NCBI GenBank assembly: GCA_964624635.1
Contig: CAZUXM010000003.1
Location: 36,784 to 100,783 of the forward strand
DNA from: JANWKQ01 sp964624635
Lineage (GTDB): Bacteria; Bacteroidota; Bacteroidia; CAIKAF01
Direction: 5' to 3'
Length of the DNA stretch: 64,000 nt
The notes below the pieces were generated by a model. It saw only the letters and a list, made by a program, of their open reading frames with translations, had not been told where the DNA came from and did not search any database. Positions 9,282 through 18,030 of this stretch are shown in pieces; within the stretch, counting starts at the first letter, position 1; the number at the start of each line of letters is the position of its first letter. A program made the position numbers and the translations under genes.

Positions 9282-9836
9282 TTAATTCTTTGCTTTCCAA
9301 TCGTTATAATGCCTTACTACATCACCCAATTGTTCCATTTTATACTTATTGTTTTTTAAAATATCGTCTGACATTTGTTTATTATCTCCTATAAATTGAA
9401 CAATGTGTTTTTGCCAATGCGATTCCAAACGAATAAATGATTTATCATCTTCAACACGCAAGTACACTATAAATTCAATTTTACCATCGTTATAATCAGC
9501 AGGAGTCTGCCATTCATAGATTGACAAATATTTCCCCTCTTCCCAAATTTTGATCAGAAAATATTCTTCCATATCGGGTTGAAATGTTTTGAAATATTTC
9601 TCTCCGTCCCTCATGAACTTAATCTCTTCTGTTTTTAGATTATACTTCAACGTATCATTTACTTTTACGTTTACTTTAGTCTTAATATCATCAGAAGAGG
9701 TGTATTTAAGTTTTCCGTAAATAGTATCTCCATTGGTTTTTACTACATAGTGCTGAGGGTCTCCGTAGCTGGTTATCTGTGAATAACCAAGATGCCCTAC
9801 AATCGCTACTATTAATGCAAGTACTAGTTTCTTCAT
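9282..9836 (-). CDS. secreted protein of unknown function, copy 1 of a tandem pair
   Basis: 184 residues with signal peptide 1-19 (LVLALIVAIVGHLGYSQ). Same architecture as the neighbour at 8703-9260: HYVVKTNGDTIYGKLKY at the start of the mature chain, SSDDIKTK, VKVNDTLKYNLKTEEIKFMRDGEKY, SIYEWQ and a helical tail. It starts 9 bp after the stop of the M28 peptidase gene, so the order of transcription is cysS, peptidase, this gene, its paralogue. The copies have diverged mainly in the last third. No known catalytic motif is visible. Confidence 0.8.
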   Translation of the reverse strand: MKKLVLALIVAIVGHLGYSQITSYGDPQHYVVKTNGDTIYGKLKYTSSDDIKTKVNVKVNDTLKYNLKTEEIKFMRDGEKYFKTFQPDMEEYFLIKIWEEGKYLSIYEWQTPADYNDGKIEFIVYLRVEDDKSFIRLESHWQKHIVQFIGDNKQMSDDILKNNKYKMEQLGDVVRHYNDWKAKN

Positions 9837-9845
9837 AGCCTATAT

Positions 9846-10856
9846 TTATTGTTCAGTATATATTACGTTTAATAATGTTTGTCCAACTGCTTTTAATACT
9901 CCTTTATCAATTACATCCATATTATCTCCCGGTGTATGCCAATGTGTTCCAAACCCTCCTCTTCTATCATCATAATTAATGATATCAATAGTAGGAATTT
10001 TTGCCAAAGTATTGATAAATAAATGGTCGTCAGTTACCGGATTTTGTGTAGCTGTATTTACAAAATACATACCATATCCTCCGGATGCTGCGGCATTCCA
10101 TACCTTATCCACTACTGATGGGGCATATTGCATACTATAACCTTCTTTTAAAAAGTTGGCTCCTTTGGCACCTACCATATCCAATAGTATGCCATACTTT
10201 GCAGAATAACCCGGAACAGGGATATTCTTGGCCCAATATTGAGAGCCTAAACACCAGGATTCCGGCTTGCCATTTTCACTCTGATCGCCTTGATCCTCAG
10301 CATCCAGCAACACTATATCAACCCCAATGGCGGGCTTAGTTAATTGTAATTGACGGGCTACTTCTATTAATATACCTACCCCACTGGCTCCATCATCAGC
10401 TCCCGGAACCTTTTGTGATTTTGTGTTGGCATTCCTGTCAGCAGTATAACGGGTATCCCAATGTGCAAACAATACTATACGGTTTGGATTTTTTTCGTTG
10501 ATTCTTCCCATGATGTTTTTTATACTCAACTTACCTAAAGTAGGAGAATTTACCTGAGCTGTTTGAACAATCACATCGTTACAGTACTTTTTAAGCATGG
10601 AGGTAAGATACTCTCCACAAGCTTTATGTTCTTTTGAATTAGGAACCCTAGGTCCAAACTCCATTTGTTTGTTGATAAACACATAAGCGCTATCCGCATT
10701 AAATCCGGCTGCCGAACTGTTCACATTCTGATTTGTATCAACAGGGGTATTTACCTTATCGGTATCTACATCCGGGGTTTTACCTCCCGGATCTTTTTTT
10801 CCACAGGCTATCAATAAAATACCTGATAAAAATACGGTTATAGTAAATTTCTTCAT
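9846..10856 (-). CDS. M28 family zinc peptidase / glutaminyl cyclase-like lipoprotein
   Basis: 336 residues. Lipoprotein signal with lipobox LIAC (Cys18), then a linker rich in D, N, T and P. The M28 fold is shown by FAHWDTRYTAD (metal His), GADDGASGVG (bridging Asp), LLDAEDQGD (catalytic/metal acidic pair), LDMVGAKGA (metal Asp) and FGTHWHTPGDN (last metal His). The WCLGSQYWAKN block and the DAED pair resemble glutaminyl-peptide cyclotransferases more than typical M28 aminopeptidases, so the activity may be N-terminal pyroglutamate formation on exported proteins (inference). Notably, T9SS cargo in this window mature with N-terminal Gln after signal cleavage. It is 13 bp downstream of cysS. 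Confidence 0.88.
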   Translation of the reverse strand: MKKFTITVFLSGILLIACGKKDPGGKTPDVDTDKVNTPVDTNQNVNSSAAGFNADSAYVFINKQMEFGPRVPNSKEHKACGEYLTSMLKKYCNDVIVQTAQVNSPTLGKLSIKNIMGRINEKNPNRIVLFAHWDTRYTADRNANTKSQKVPGADDGASGVGILIEVARQLQLTKPAIGVDIVLLDAEDQGDQSENGKPESWCLGSQYWAKNIPVPGYSAKYGILLDMVGAKGANFLKEGYSMQYAPSVVDKVWNAAASGGYGMYFVNTATQNPVTDDHLFINTLAKIPTIDIINYDDRRGGFGTHWHTPGDNMDVIDKGVLKAVGQTLLNVIYTEQ

Positions 10857-10869
10857 CTGCGCTAATCTA

Positions 10870-12348
10870 TTAGTTTAAATAGTCCCAGGAACTTCCTTCT
10901 TTATTATCCTTTACAACAATTTTCAATTCACTTAATCTATCTCTGATTAAATCACTGGTAGCAAAATCTTTTTTAGCACGTGCATTCATTCTCATTTCCA
11001 ACACCATATTCATCAATCCATCTACCGTATTATATTCACCATTTGACGATGACGACTCCATCTCCAACCCAAGCACATCAGTCATGAAACACTTAAATGT
11101 ATCTTTTATTATTTCAATATCTGAACCAGTTAATTGAATATTACCTTCTTTTGCACCATTAATCATATTGGCTCCTTCAAAGAGCTTAGCAATCAACACA
11201 GGGCAATTAAAATCATCATTCATTGCATCATAACAGCTTTGCTTCCATTCATTTACGCTTGCTGTACTATTGCTGGCTGCTTTTAAACCGGGAATTTCTT
11301 TTAATGCAGTTTGAATTCTTTTTAATCCTTTTTCAGCAGCCTGTAAAGCATCCATACTTAAATCAAGGGTGCTTCCATAATGAGCCTGCAAAAAGAAAAA
11401 TCGAATCGCTGATGTTGAATATGCCTTATCCATTAATGAATGATTTCCTGAAAGCAAATCTCCGGGTAATAAAAAATTACCATCACTTTTACTCATCTTT
11501 TTACCGTTGAGTGTAAGCATATTTCCGTGTAACCAATATTTTACCGGCGTATCATGTAAATGAGCTGCACAGTTTTGGGCTATTTCACATTCATGATGAG
11601 GAAATTTAAGATCCATTCCTCCCCCATGTATATCAAATTGTAAACCCAGATATTTACTACTCATTACGCTGCACTCAATGTGCCAGCCCGGAAACCCCTC
11701 ACCCCAAGGACTGTTCCAACGCATAATATGCTCAGGTTGCGCTTTTTTCCATAAGGCAAAATCTAACCCATTTCGTTTTTCATCCTGACCGTCAAGATCT
11801 CTGGTTCCACTTAATAATTCATCAATATTACGTCCACTTAAAATCCCATAAGGGAACTTCTCATTATACTTTTTTACATCAAAATATACTGACCCATTGG
11901 ATACATATGCAAATCCATTATCAATAATTTTTTGAGTCATTTCAATTTGTTCAATGATATGACCGGTAGCTGTAGGTTCTATAGAAGGGGGAATCAAATT
12001 AAACAATCTCACTACATCATGAAAACCATTGGTATATTTTTGAACAATTTCCATAGGTTCCAATTGTTCAAGTCGGGCACGTTTAGCTATTTTATCCTCA
12101 CCGGCATCAGCATCATCCACCAGGTGACCTACATCAGTAATATTTCGTACATACCTTACTTTATAACCGATATGTGTAAGATATCTGTATACAATATCAA
12201 ATGATAAAAAGGTTCTGAGGTTACCTAAATGTACATCATTGTAAACAGTAGGTCCGCATACATATAACCCTACAAAAGGTGGATTTAATGGTTCAAATTT
12301 TTCCTTTTTTCTGGTAAGTGAATTATTAATGTATAGTTCCTGATTCAT
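10870..12348 (-). CDS. cysS: cysteine--tRNA ligase
   Basis: 492 residues, class I aminoacyl-tRNA synthetase that charges tRNA-Cys. YVCGPTVYNDVHLGN holds the zinc Cys and the HIGH-type motif (HLGN); GWHIECSVM holds the second zinc Cys; FPHHECEIAQN holds the remaining zinc ligands; KMSKSDGN is the KMSKS loop. The C-terminal part contains the DALR helical region and an end typical of the family (GSSWDYLN-like). The length is normal. It is the first gene of a minus-strand row running through the M28 peptidase gene. Confidence 0.97.
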   Translation of the reverse strand: MNQELYINNSLTRKKEKFEPLNPPFVGLYVCGPTVYNDVHLGNLRTFLSFDIVYRYLTHIGYKVRYVRNITDVGHLVDDADAGEDKIAKRARLEQLEPMEIVQKYTNGFHDVVRLFNLIPPSIEPTATGHIIEQIEMTQKIIDNGFAYVSNGSVYFDVKKYNEKFPYGILSGRNIDELLSGTRDLDGQDEKRNGLDFALWKKAQPEHIMRWNSPWGEGFPGWHIECSVMSSKYLGLQFDIHGGGMDLKFPHHECEIAQNCAAHLHDTPVKYWLHGNMLTLNGKKMSKSDGNFLLPGDLLSGNHSLMDKAYSTSAIRFFFLQAHYGSTLDLSMDALQAAEKGLKRIQTALKEIPGLKAASNSTASVNEWKQSCYDAMNDDFNCPVLIAKLFEGANMINGAKEGNIQLTGSDIEIIKDTFKCFMTDVLGLEMESSSSNGEYNTVDGLMNMVLEMRMNARAKKDFATSDLIRDRLSELKIVVKDNKEGSSWDYLN

Positions 12349-12470
12349 ACTTTGCGAATATAGTAAATTGGAAACAGCTTTTAAGCGAAGGGGTTAGGTT
12401 AAAAATTCTATTCATATTTTTTTTGACAAAGAGGAATGTTCTATAGCCTTTACAAGAAGTATTTTCTAAT

Positions 12471-12496
12471 AAAAAAACCACCTTTGCAGGTGGTTT
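12471..12496 (-). terminator. intrinsic terminator of the 24-aa peptide gene
   Basis: Perfect 8-bp stem AAACCACC / GGTGGTTT (12475-12482 and 12489-12496) with a 6-nt loop, followed on the minus strand by a run of T (plus-strand A at 12471-12477). It lies 17 bp after the stop of the small ORF at 12514-12588. Confidence 0.8.
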
Positions 12497-12513
12497 AATC
12501 TTTTTCTCTTGAT

Positions 12514-12588
12514 TTAGGCTAAAAGGTTTGCAATTACACCTATGATGGCCAATACGACCAATAAAGGCAATAGAAGTTTATCCTTCAT
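12514..12588 (-). CDS. 24-residue hydrophobic membrane peptide
   Basis: A very short ORF of 24 codons plus TAA, starting at ATG 12588. The peptide has a charged start (M-K-D-K) and then about 19 hydrophobic residues (LLLPLLVVLAIIGVIANLLA), long enough to span the membrane once. It is supported as a real gene by its frame: a -33/-7 promoter lies 15 bp upstream and an intrinsic terminator 17 bp downstream, so it is a complete, independent transcription unit of about 130 nt. It has no recognisable homologue by eye. Type I toxin-like, stress-linked or complex-stabilising membrane peptides are all possible; no antisense RNA is evident. Confidence 0.6.
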   Translation of the reverse strand: MKDKLLLPLLVVLAIIGVIANLLA

Positions 12589-12603
12589 GTCCTAAATTTT
12601 ACA

Positions 12604-12636
12604 CAAATATATAGTAGAGAAGTATTGTGCTCCAAA
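12604..12636 (-). promoter_or_regulatory. promoter of the 24-aa peptide gene
   Basis: On the minus strand: TTTG (12636-12633), 21 bp spacer, TATATTTG (12611-12604). Both boxes match the Bacteroidota TTG / TAnnTTTG consensus with an allowed spacing. Transcription would begin about 10 nt before the ATG at 12588. Confidence 0.65.
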
Positions 12637-12672
12637 TAGTACTGAACAGTTTTATATTTATTTAATGGAAAT

Positions 12673-12700
12673 AAAAAAGGCGGATAAAATATCCGCCTTT
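12673..12700 (-). terminator. intrinsic terminator of the type B T9SS gene
   Basis: Perfect 11-bp stem AAAGGCGGATA / TATCCGCCTTT (12676-12686, 12690-12700) with a 3-nt loop; the minus strand reads T-rich after it. It is 20 bp beyond the stop of the gene at 12721-15213. Confidence 0.85.
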
Positions 12701-12720
12701 ATATAAAACCTAAGTTAATA

Positions 12721-15213
12721 TTATCGTATCAGATTGATATGACCTGAATAATTAAATTCTTTTCCTTTTTCATTTACAAAATACACTCTGTAAACATAAA
12801 CATCTTGAGGGCAATCAGTAGCTGTACCTTCAAAGGTACCGTCCCATGGTTTGTTGGCATCTGTGCTTTGATATACGGACATCCCCCATTTGTCGAAAAT
12901 TTCTACATCAATAGAAGTTGCACCTGTAAGAAGATTACGTCCAATAGGGAACCACACGTCATTTAATCCATCCAGATTGGGTGTAAAGCTGTTAGGCAAC
13001 CATATTTCACTTACATCTTCAACTACTACTGGGCTGCTAACTGTATCCAAACATCCATGTATGGTGCTTACTATCAAAGTAATCATAAATGTATCAGCAG
13101 TAATAAATTCATACTCAGGGTTCATGGCATTAATCATTGCTAATCCATCCATATCCCATAAAGAACTCACCACATCAGCAGTAGAAGTATTGGTAAATAA
13201 TATTAAAGCATCTCCTACGGTAGCAGGGTTAGGAGTGGCATAAAAGCCTGCTGTTGGTACACTATATGAATGCAAATAATCAACCATCGTTAATGTATCT
13301 GTACATCCCATATCAGAAGTAGCTACAAGTGTTACATCAAAATCCCCAATTCCTGGGAATGTAAAGGATGGATTTTGTTGTGTACTTGCTCCATTACTTT
13401 CTACAGTCCAGTTCCAACCAACTACACTACCAGATGTAATGTTTGAATTATCCTGAAGATTAACTGACAGTGGTTGACATGAACTGGTCACAGGTGCACT
13501 AAATGCAGCTACCGGATTTGGATACACTAATACTTGTACAAATGCTGTATCTCTACAACCATTAGCATCTGTACCAATTACTTGATAATTAGTAGTTGCA
13601 TTGGGTGTTGCTACCGGATTAAAAATATTGGTAGCATTTAATCCTGCAGCAGGTGACCACTGATAATTGACAGCACCATTAGCGGTTAATTGATCAGAGA
13701 AGCTAAAACAAACTCCGGGTGTTGCTGCATTGGCAGTTACTGTTGGGTTATTAAAGAAGTTAACTGTATTTACAATGGAGTCCACACAACCATTCGCATC
13801 AGTAACTACAATGGTATAAGCTGTGGTAGTGGTAGGTGAGGCTGTGGTAGTAGCGGTGTTTGTAGAAGATAACCCTGTAGCTGGAGTCCACATATAATTG
13901 GTACCTCCACCGGCTGTCATTACTACTGAAGAACCTTCACAAATTTGTGGATTAACAGGATTTACAGTAGGTATAGGTAAAGGGTTTACGTTTACACTTA
14001 CAGTAGCTGTAGCAGTACATCCACCATTACTTGCCGAAACTGTATAAGTGGTGGTAGTGGTTGGTGTTGCAATAGATGTATCGGCTAATGGAGTAGTTAA
14101 TGTTGCACTTGGTGCCCATGAATAAGTTACTCCTGGTAAAATAGAATTCGCAAAAATGGTAGCAGACTCTCCAAAACAAATCGTTTGATTAGGAGAAGTA
14201 GTAATAGGTAAAGATCCCATACCTACCTGAACGGTGTCTCTATAATACAATACAGTTGTACAAGTTGAATATGGAATAGATACTACATAATTAGTTGTAG
14301 TAGCCGGCGATACATTAACACTTGCTCCTGTACCAATGGTTGCTCCGCCTGCAATAGACCATGAAATTGAGCCTGCTGCCGGAGGAGTATTGGGCATATA
14401 AATTGGTGAAAAAGGTATTACTGATATATTGTAATTAGTAGGGCTTGTTGGAGTCCATCTTCTTCCTTCCGGACCTGCTGCGCTAGGGGGTGTAGTAAAA
14501 CCTGCAGTGTTAATATACCATGGAGCATTTAATCCGTTTCTACCAGGAACAATATGAGCAAAGGTTCCCGGATTATTTTCAGTTCCATGAATTCCACGTC
14601 CGTTATTCCAGGTACAAGCCTGATATTGGAATACATGTGTTTCAATAATATTAGATGTTTCTTTTAAATGGATTTGAGTACCAAAACATACACTGGCAGG
14701 GCAACCGAAACCGGCTAATCCTAAATACTCTACTATAAAAGTTCTGTTAGGAGCAACACCAATAGTCTTATATCTGATTACATCTGTTCCTAAAGTGGCA
14801 GGATTGATATCCCAATATGGACCACCAATATAGTTGTTAGGATCCGTTGCTCCGTTGGGAGCATTAAAACCTATTGACCATGGAGAATACCCCCCCGGGG
14901 TTCCTGAAAATGTAATATATCCATTACTTGAAACTAAACATTGAGTATAGTTATTCCCGTAATAATTAAATGTAAAGCCAAGCGGAATCCATGTGGATGA
15001 TAAACAATCATCACAACCCATAATGTTTGGAATATTGGTTGGTGCTGGGGCTGTTGGCCCAAAAGCATAATATAAAGAGGCAGTTAAGGTTACATTTTGG
15101 CCTGGGCATAATGAAGTATCGGCCCCGGCAGATATCACTTGTGCTTTAAGGCTTAAAGATCCCCCTAAAACCAAACCTGCTACTAAAAATATGGGTAAAA
15201 GTCTTGTCTTCAC
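12721..15213 (-). CDS. large secreted adhesin-like protein with T9SS type B (CHU_C) domain
   Basis: 830 residues with a GTG start at 15213 and signal peptide to about residue 24 (LLPIFLVAGLVLGGSLSLKAQ). An N-terminal domain carries CDDCLSSTWIPLGFTFNYYGN and SSNGYITFSG (beta-sandwich surface domain). Three or four Ig-like/PKD modules follow (ICFGES, ICEGSS, VCFSFSDQL; each with YSWAP, YMWTP or YQWSP), then PKD-like units (WNWTVESNG, LWDMDG). The end is a textbook gliding-motility C-terminal domain: WLPNSFTPNLDGLNDVW, FDKWGMSVYQS, PWDGT, DVYVYRVYF and GHINLIR. Type B cargo normally need a PorP/SprF-type partner; one exists at 25219 but is not adjacent. Likely role: surface attachment or motility. 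Confidence 0.9.
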   Translation of the reverse strand: MKTRLLPIFLVAGLVLGGSLSLKAQVISAGADTSLCPGQNVTLTASLYYAFGPTAPAPTNIPNIMGCDDCLSSTWIPLGFTFNYYGNNYTQCLVSSNGYITFSGTPGGYSPWSIGFNAPNGATDPNNYIGGPYWDINPATLGTDVIRYKTIGVAPNRTFIVEYLGLAGFGCPASVCFGTQIHLKETSNIIETHVFQYQACTWNNGRGIHGTENNPGTFAHIVPGRNGLNAPWYINTAGFTTPPSAAGPEGRRWTPTSPTNYNISVIPFSPIYMPNTPPAAGSISWSIAGGATIGTGASVNVSPATTTNYVVSIPYSTCTTVLYYRDTVQVGMGSLPITTSPNQTICFGESATIFANSILPGVTYSWAPSATLTTPLADTSIATPTTTTTYTVSASNGGCTATATVSVNVNPLPIPTVNPVNPQICEGSSVVMTAGGGTNYMWTPATGLSSTNTATTTASPTTTTAYTIVVTDANGCVDSIVNTVNFFNNPTVTANAATPGVCFSFSDQLTANGAVNYQWSPAAGLNATNIFNPVATPNATTNYQVIGTDANGCRDTAFVQVLVYPNPVAAFSAPVTSSCQPLSVNLQDNSNITSGSVVGWNWTVESNGASTQQNPSFTFPGIGDFDVTLVATSDMGCTDTLTMVDYLHSYSVPTAGFYATPNPATVGDALILFTNTSTADVVSSLWDMDGLAMINAMNPEYEFITADTFMITLIVSTIHGCLDTVSSPVVVEDVSEIWLPNSFTPNLDGLNDVWFPIGRNLLTGATSIDVEIFDKWGMSVYQSTDANKPWDGTFEGTATDCPQDVYVYRVYFVNEKGKEFNYSGHINLIR

Positions 15214-15528
15214 AATTTCAAAATATTAAATGAATAACTACAAAAGTATAACAAAAAAATGGTGTTTAATAAAACATTTGATGTAAAAACACGTATGAAC
15301 GTTGCATGCATTTTATGCTAAAGTTAGGTCAACCGCACTTTCAACACCTAAACTTTTTAGATTTAAGGGTCTAAATCCCCTATATTCAATCATATAATCA
15401 TCTTTATTTTTCGATTGTTTTCTTTTATGACAGTTATCTTAAATCATCTATATCTCAGAGCATCATTGTTATGCGTGAAGATAAATAATGTACATTTGTA
15501 ACTATTGTTTAATTTAAAGAATACTAGT
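15214..15528. promoter_or_regulatory. divergent promoter region between two T9SS cargo genes
   Basis: A 315-bp AT-rich spacer without a convincing ORF. Toward the left gene a TACTTTTG box (minus strand, 15248-15241) lies 27 bp before its GTG. Toward the right gene TTG (15466-15468), a 22-bp spacer and TACATTTG (15491-15498) form a full promoter; transcription from it would start near 15504, which favours the GTG at 15529 over the TTG at 15505 as start codon. Nothing else is recognised here. Confidence 0.55.
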
Positions 15529-17064
15529 GTGAAAAGGTTTATTGTATTATTTTTTATTTCAGGGCTTTGTTTTGGTCAAACAGGAGTATTAGATCTTGGT
15601 TTTGATTTGGATGGTAAAGTAACCACTTCGTTGGGAACCGCCGGTAATACCATATTTGATATGGCTATACAAACTGACGGAAAAATTATTGTGGTAGGAA
15701 ATGCCTTTAATGGGTCTAACGATGATATTGCATTAGCAAGATACAATACAGATGGAAGTTTGGACCTGAGTTTTAATTCTACAGGTACAAAAATGATTGA
15801 CCTTGGGTTTGGTCATGATGCCGGAAGAGGAATTGTTCTACAGTCTGATGGCAAAATAGTGATTGCTGGAGAAGGATATAATGGAACCAATAATGATTTT
15901 TGTGTGATTAGATTAAATTCTAATGGAACTTTTGATAATTCATTTGATACGGATGGGATTGTAACTACAGACTTTGACAACTTCTCTGATATTGCTTATG
16001 ACATTGGGTTATTATCAGATGGCAAAATTGTAGTTGGGGGTGCCGTATATATGGATACAGTTTACAACTTTGGAATTGCCCGTTACAATACCAATGGATC
16101 ATTAGACAATACTTTTAGCACTGATGGAAAAGCCAATATTTTGATGAATCTTTCTTCACAAGCGTATGCTCTAGCCGTTCAATCGGATGATAAAGTACTA
16201 CTGGCAGGACCCTCTTTAGAGCCTGACTTTTATAATGCTTTTGCAGTAGTTCGTTTTAATACAGATGGAAGCTTTGACAATAGTTTTGATACTGATGGGA
16301 TTGTTATCACTTCTGTTACACCATACAGTGATGAAGCTAAAGGAATGGCTATTCAACCTGACGGGAAAATTGTAGTGGTTGGAGGTGTAACTCCTACCGG
16401 ACCCATACGTTTTGGTGTTGTAAGATATAACACTAATGGTAGTTTAGATAATACATGGAACGGTACAGGTATTGTAAATACTGCTGTAGGAAGCACCTGG
16501 GACGAAGGGAGATCTGTACTTATTCAACCTGACGGAAAAGTATTAGTTGGTGGCATTGCCACTATGGGAACTCCACGTTTTGCTATGGTGTTATATAACT
16601 CTGATGGTTCCTTGTTTACCGGCTTTGATACGGATGGTAAACTAACTACCACTATCGGTACAGCATCAGGAATCAATGCACTTTGTTATACTGCTGATTC
16701 AAAAATAATGGCTGCAGGGTATGCCAATACGGATGGAGCTTTTGACTTTGCAGTAGCCCGTTACGGACCCTCATCAGGTACAAAAGGGGTTGAAGATGAA
16801 GACATCAATAGTATCCATGTATATCCAAATCCATTTGATCAAAATATAACGGTAAAATATACTTTAACTCAGCCTAAAAAAATAAATATTGAACTGGTGG
16901 ATGCCAATGGAAAAGTGGTTTCGGTATTATTATCCAACCAATTGCAGGAAGCTGCCGATTATACTCAAAATGTTATAGTTCCAACATCACTTCCGTCAGG
17001 AAATTATTTTGTGGTGCTTTCTTCTCAGGATGGAAGTAAGACAATTAAAGTGATTAAGAAGTAA
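15529..17064 (+). CDS. secreted delta-60 repeat protein with T9SS type A domain
   Basis: 511 residues from GTG 15529, which gives a compact signal peptide (KRFIVLFFISGLCFGQ); an in-frame TTG lies 24 bp upstream but would put extra residues before it. The body is a tandem of about seven units of 50-60 residues, each with a core like (Q)xDGKIvvvG, (F)xvvRyNtnGsLDntF and TDGxvtT: the delta-60 repeat, which builds a beta-propeller-like domain. The C terminus (VYPNPFDQNITVKY, DANGKVV, LPSGNYFVVL, IKVIKK) is a T9SS type A sorting domain. Exported surface or medium protein; no enzymatic motif. It has its own promoter and a strong terminator. Confidence 0.9.
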   Translation: MKRFIVLFFISGLCFGQTGVLDLGFDLDGKVTTSLGTAGNTIFDMAIQTDGKIIVVGNAFNGSNDDIALARYNTDGSLDLSFNSTGTKMIDLGFGHDAGRGIVLQSDGKIVIAGEGYNGTNNDFCVIRLNSNGTFDNSFDTDGIVTTDFDNFSDIAYDIGLLSDGKIVVGGAVYMDTVYNFGIARYNTNGSLDNTFSTDGKANILMNLSSQAYALAVQSDDKVLLAGPSLEPDFYNAFAVVRFNTDGSFDNSFDTDGIVITSVTPYSDEAKGMAIQPDGKIVVVGGVTPTGPIRFGVVRYNTNGSLDNTWNGTGIVNTAVGSTWDEGRSVLIQPDGKVLVGGIATMGTPRFAMVLYNSDGSLFTGFDTDGKLTTTIGTASGINALCYTADSKIMAAGYANTDGAFDFAVARYGPSSGTKGVEDEDINSIHVYPNPFDQNITVKYTLTQPKKINIELVDANGKVVSVLLSNQLQEAADYTQNVIVPTSLPSGNYFVVLSSQDGSKTIKVIKK

Positions 17065-17094
17065 TTGGATTTATCAACTACCTCAAATAAAAAA

Positions 17095-17114
17095 GCCTCT
17101 CAAATTTGAGAGGC
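17095..17114 (+). terminator. intrinsic terminator after the delta-60 repeat gene
   Basis: GCCTCTCAAA / TTTGAGAGGC is a perfect 20-bp palindrome 31 bp after the stop, preceded by an A run, so it could act in both directions; the T tract on the plus side is poor. Confidence 0.6.
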
Positions 17115-17236
17115 CTCTATTCCTAGAACAATTATCGAATAATAAATTGATTTCCGCATAATGAAATGTACTAAAGTTTACTCATTGGTACAATAACAAT
17201 AGTGTGTATATTAGCTTGAAACAATTAAAAAAGGCA

Positions 17237-17935
17237 ATGGATAAAGCTAATACAAAGGAGCGATATATTTGTTTGATGGATATTATGGGATTTAAGGATT
17301 TTAATTATCGCAACCCACATGACAAAGTTGTTGAAACACTTCGTGAAATTACTTCATTAGCATCGTTTTACAAAAATTTCACCATTGAACATGCAAACAG
17401 TGAAACTGCAAAAATTGTACCCCACGTTTTGGTTTTCTCTGACACCATATTGTTAATTTCCAAGGATAACGGAGAAGATGATATGAAATATATTCTTTTA
17501 GCTTCTCAAGCTATTTTAACGACTTGTCTTGCTAAAGGGATTCCTATTAAAGGGGCAATGGCCTACGGGCAAATAACCTATGAACCTGAAGAATCATTAA
17601 TTGCAGGTATACCGCTAATTGATGCCCATTTGCTAGCAGAAGATGTTAAATTCTATGGAGTAGTTATGCATTCAACAGTAGAAAGGAAAATTCATGAAAA
17701 TAATTGGATTAGCAATTTAGGCGATTCCTATGCTAAAATTCCATTTCAAAAAGGAATCGCAAGCCACTACTTTATTCCAATAAAGCAATTCTTAATTATG
17801 TCTACCTTGCAAACCTATGAGGAAACCAGAGCTTTGCTATTAAAACTTAATCACACTGTTTCAGGCAGCACGAGACAATATGTAGATAACACCATAGATT
17901 TATATGGATTTAGACCTGAAAAGGAGACTAATTAA
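17237..17935 (+). CDS. stand-alone nucleotidyl-cyclase-fold protein (class III-like)
   Basis: 232 residues from the ATG at 17237; a GTG at 17204 would add 11 residues (LKQLKK) without obvious value. RYICLMDIMGFKDF at 9-22 resembles the class III cyclase F-x-D-I-x-G-F metal-binding strand (Asp15); VLVFSDTILLIS at 64-75 places a second Asp (Asp69) where these enzymes have their second metal ligand; IPIKGAMAYGQITYE and GIPLIDAHLLAE resemble the l-x-(R/K)-G-(I/A)-x-x-G-x and G-xx-(V/I)-xxA-xxL region. The Asn/Arg pair that stabilises the transition state is not evident. No membrane or receiver domain is present. It may be a cyclase, or a cyclase-fold protein with another role. No effector gene is adjacent (a T9SS gene upstream, tRNA-Leu downstream). 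Confidence 0.5.
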   Translation: MDKANTKERYICLMDIMGFKDFNYRNPHDKVVETLREITSLASFYKNFTIEHANSETAKIVPHVLVFSDTILLISKDNGEDDMKYILLASQAILTTCLAKGIPIKGAMAYGQITYEPEESLIAGIPLIDAHLLAEDVKFYGVVMHSTVERKIHENNWISNLGDSYAKIPFQKGIASHYFIPIKQFLIMSTLQTYEETRALLLKLNHTVSGSTRQYVDNTIDLYGFRPEKETN

Positions 17936-17982
17936 GTATAACAGATTAAAAAATGTGACCTCACTATTACTTTTAAAAAATA

Positions 17983-18016
17983 AAAGGTCTTGTAAATATT
18001 AACTTACAAGACCTTT
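17983..18016 (-). terminator. terminator of the tRNA-Leu transcript
   Basis: 13-bp perfect stem AAAGGTCTTGTAA / TTACAAGACCTTT (17983-17995, 18004-18016) with an 8-nt loop. It lies 14 bp from the tRNA 3' end, and the minus strand continues with a T-rich tract. It may also stop the plus-strand gene that ends at 17935. Confidence 0.75.
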
Positions 18017-18030
18017 GCTAATTTCCTTAG

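Noticed and set aside
17237..17935. A Pycsar anti-phage cyclase
   Set aside because: The fold resembles a cyclase, but no membrane or NADase effector gene is adjacent; neighbours are a T9SS cargo gene and tRNA-Leu.
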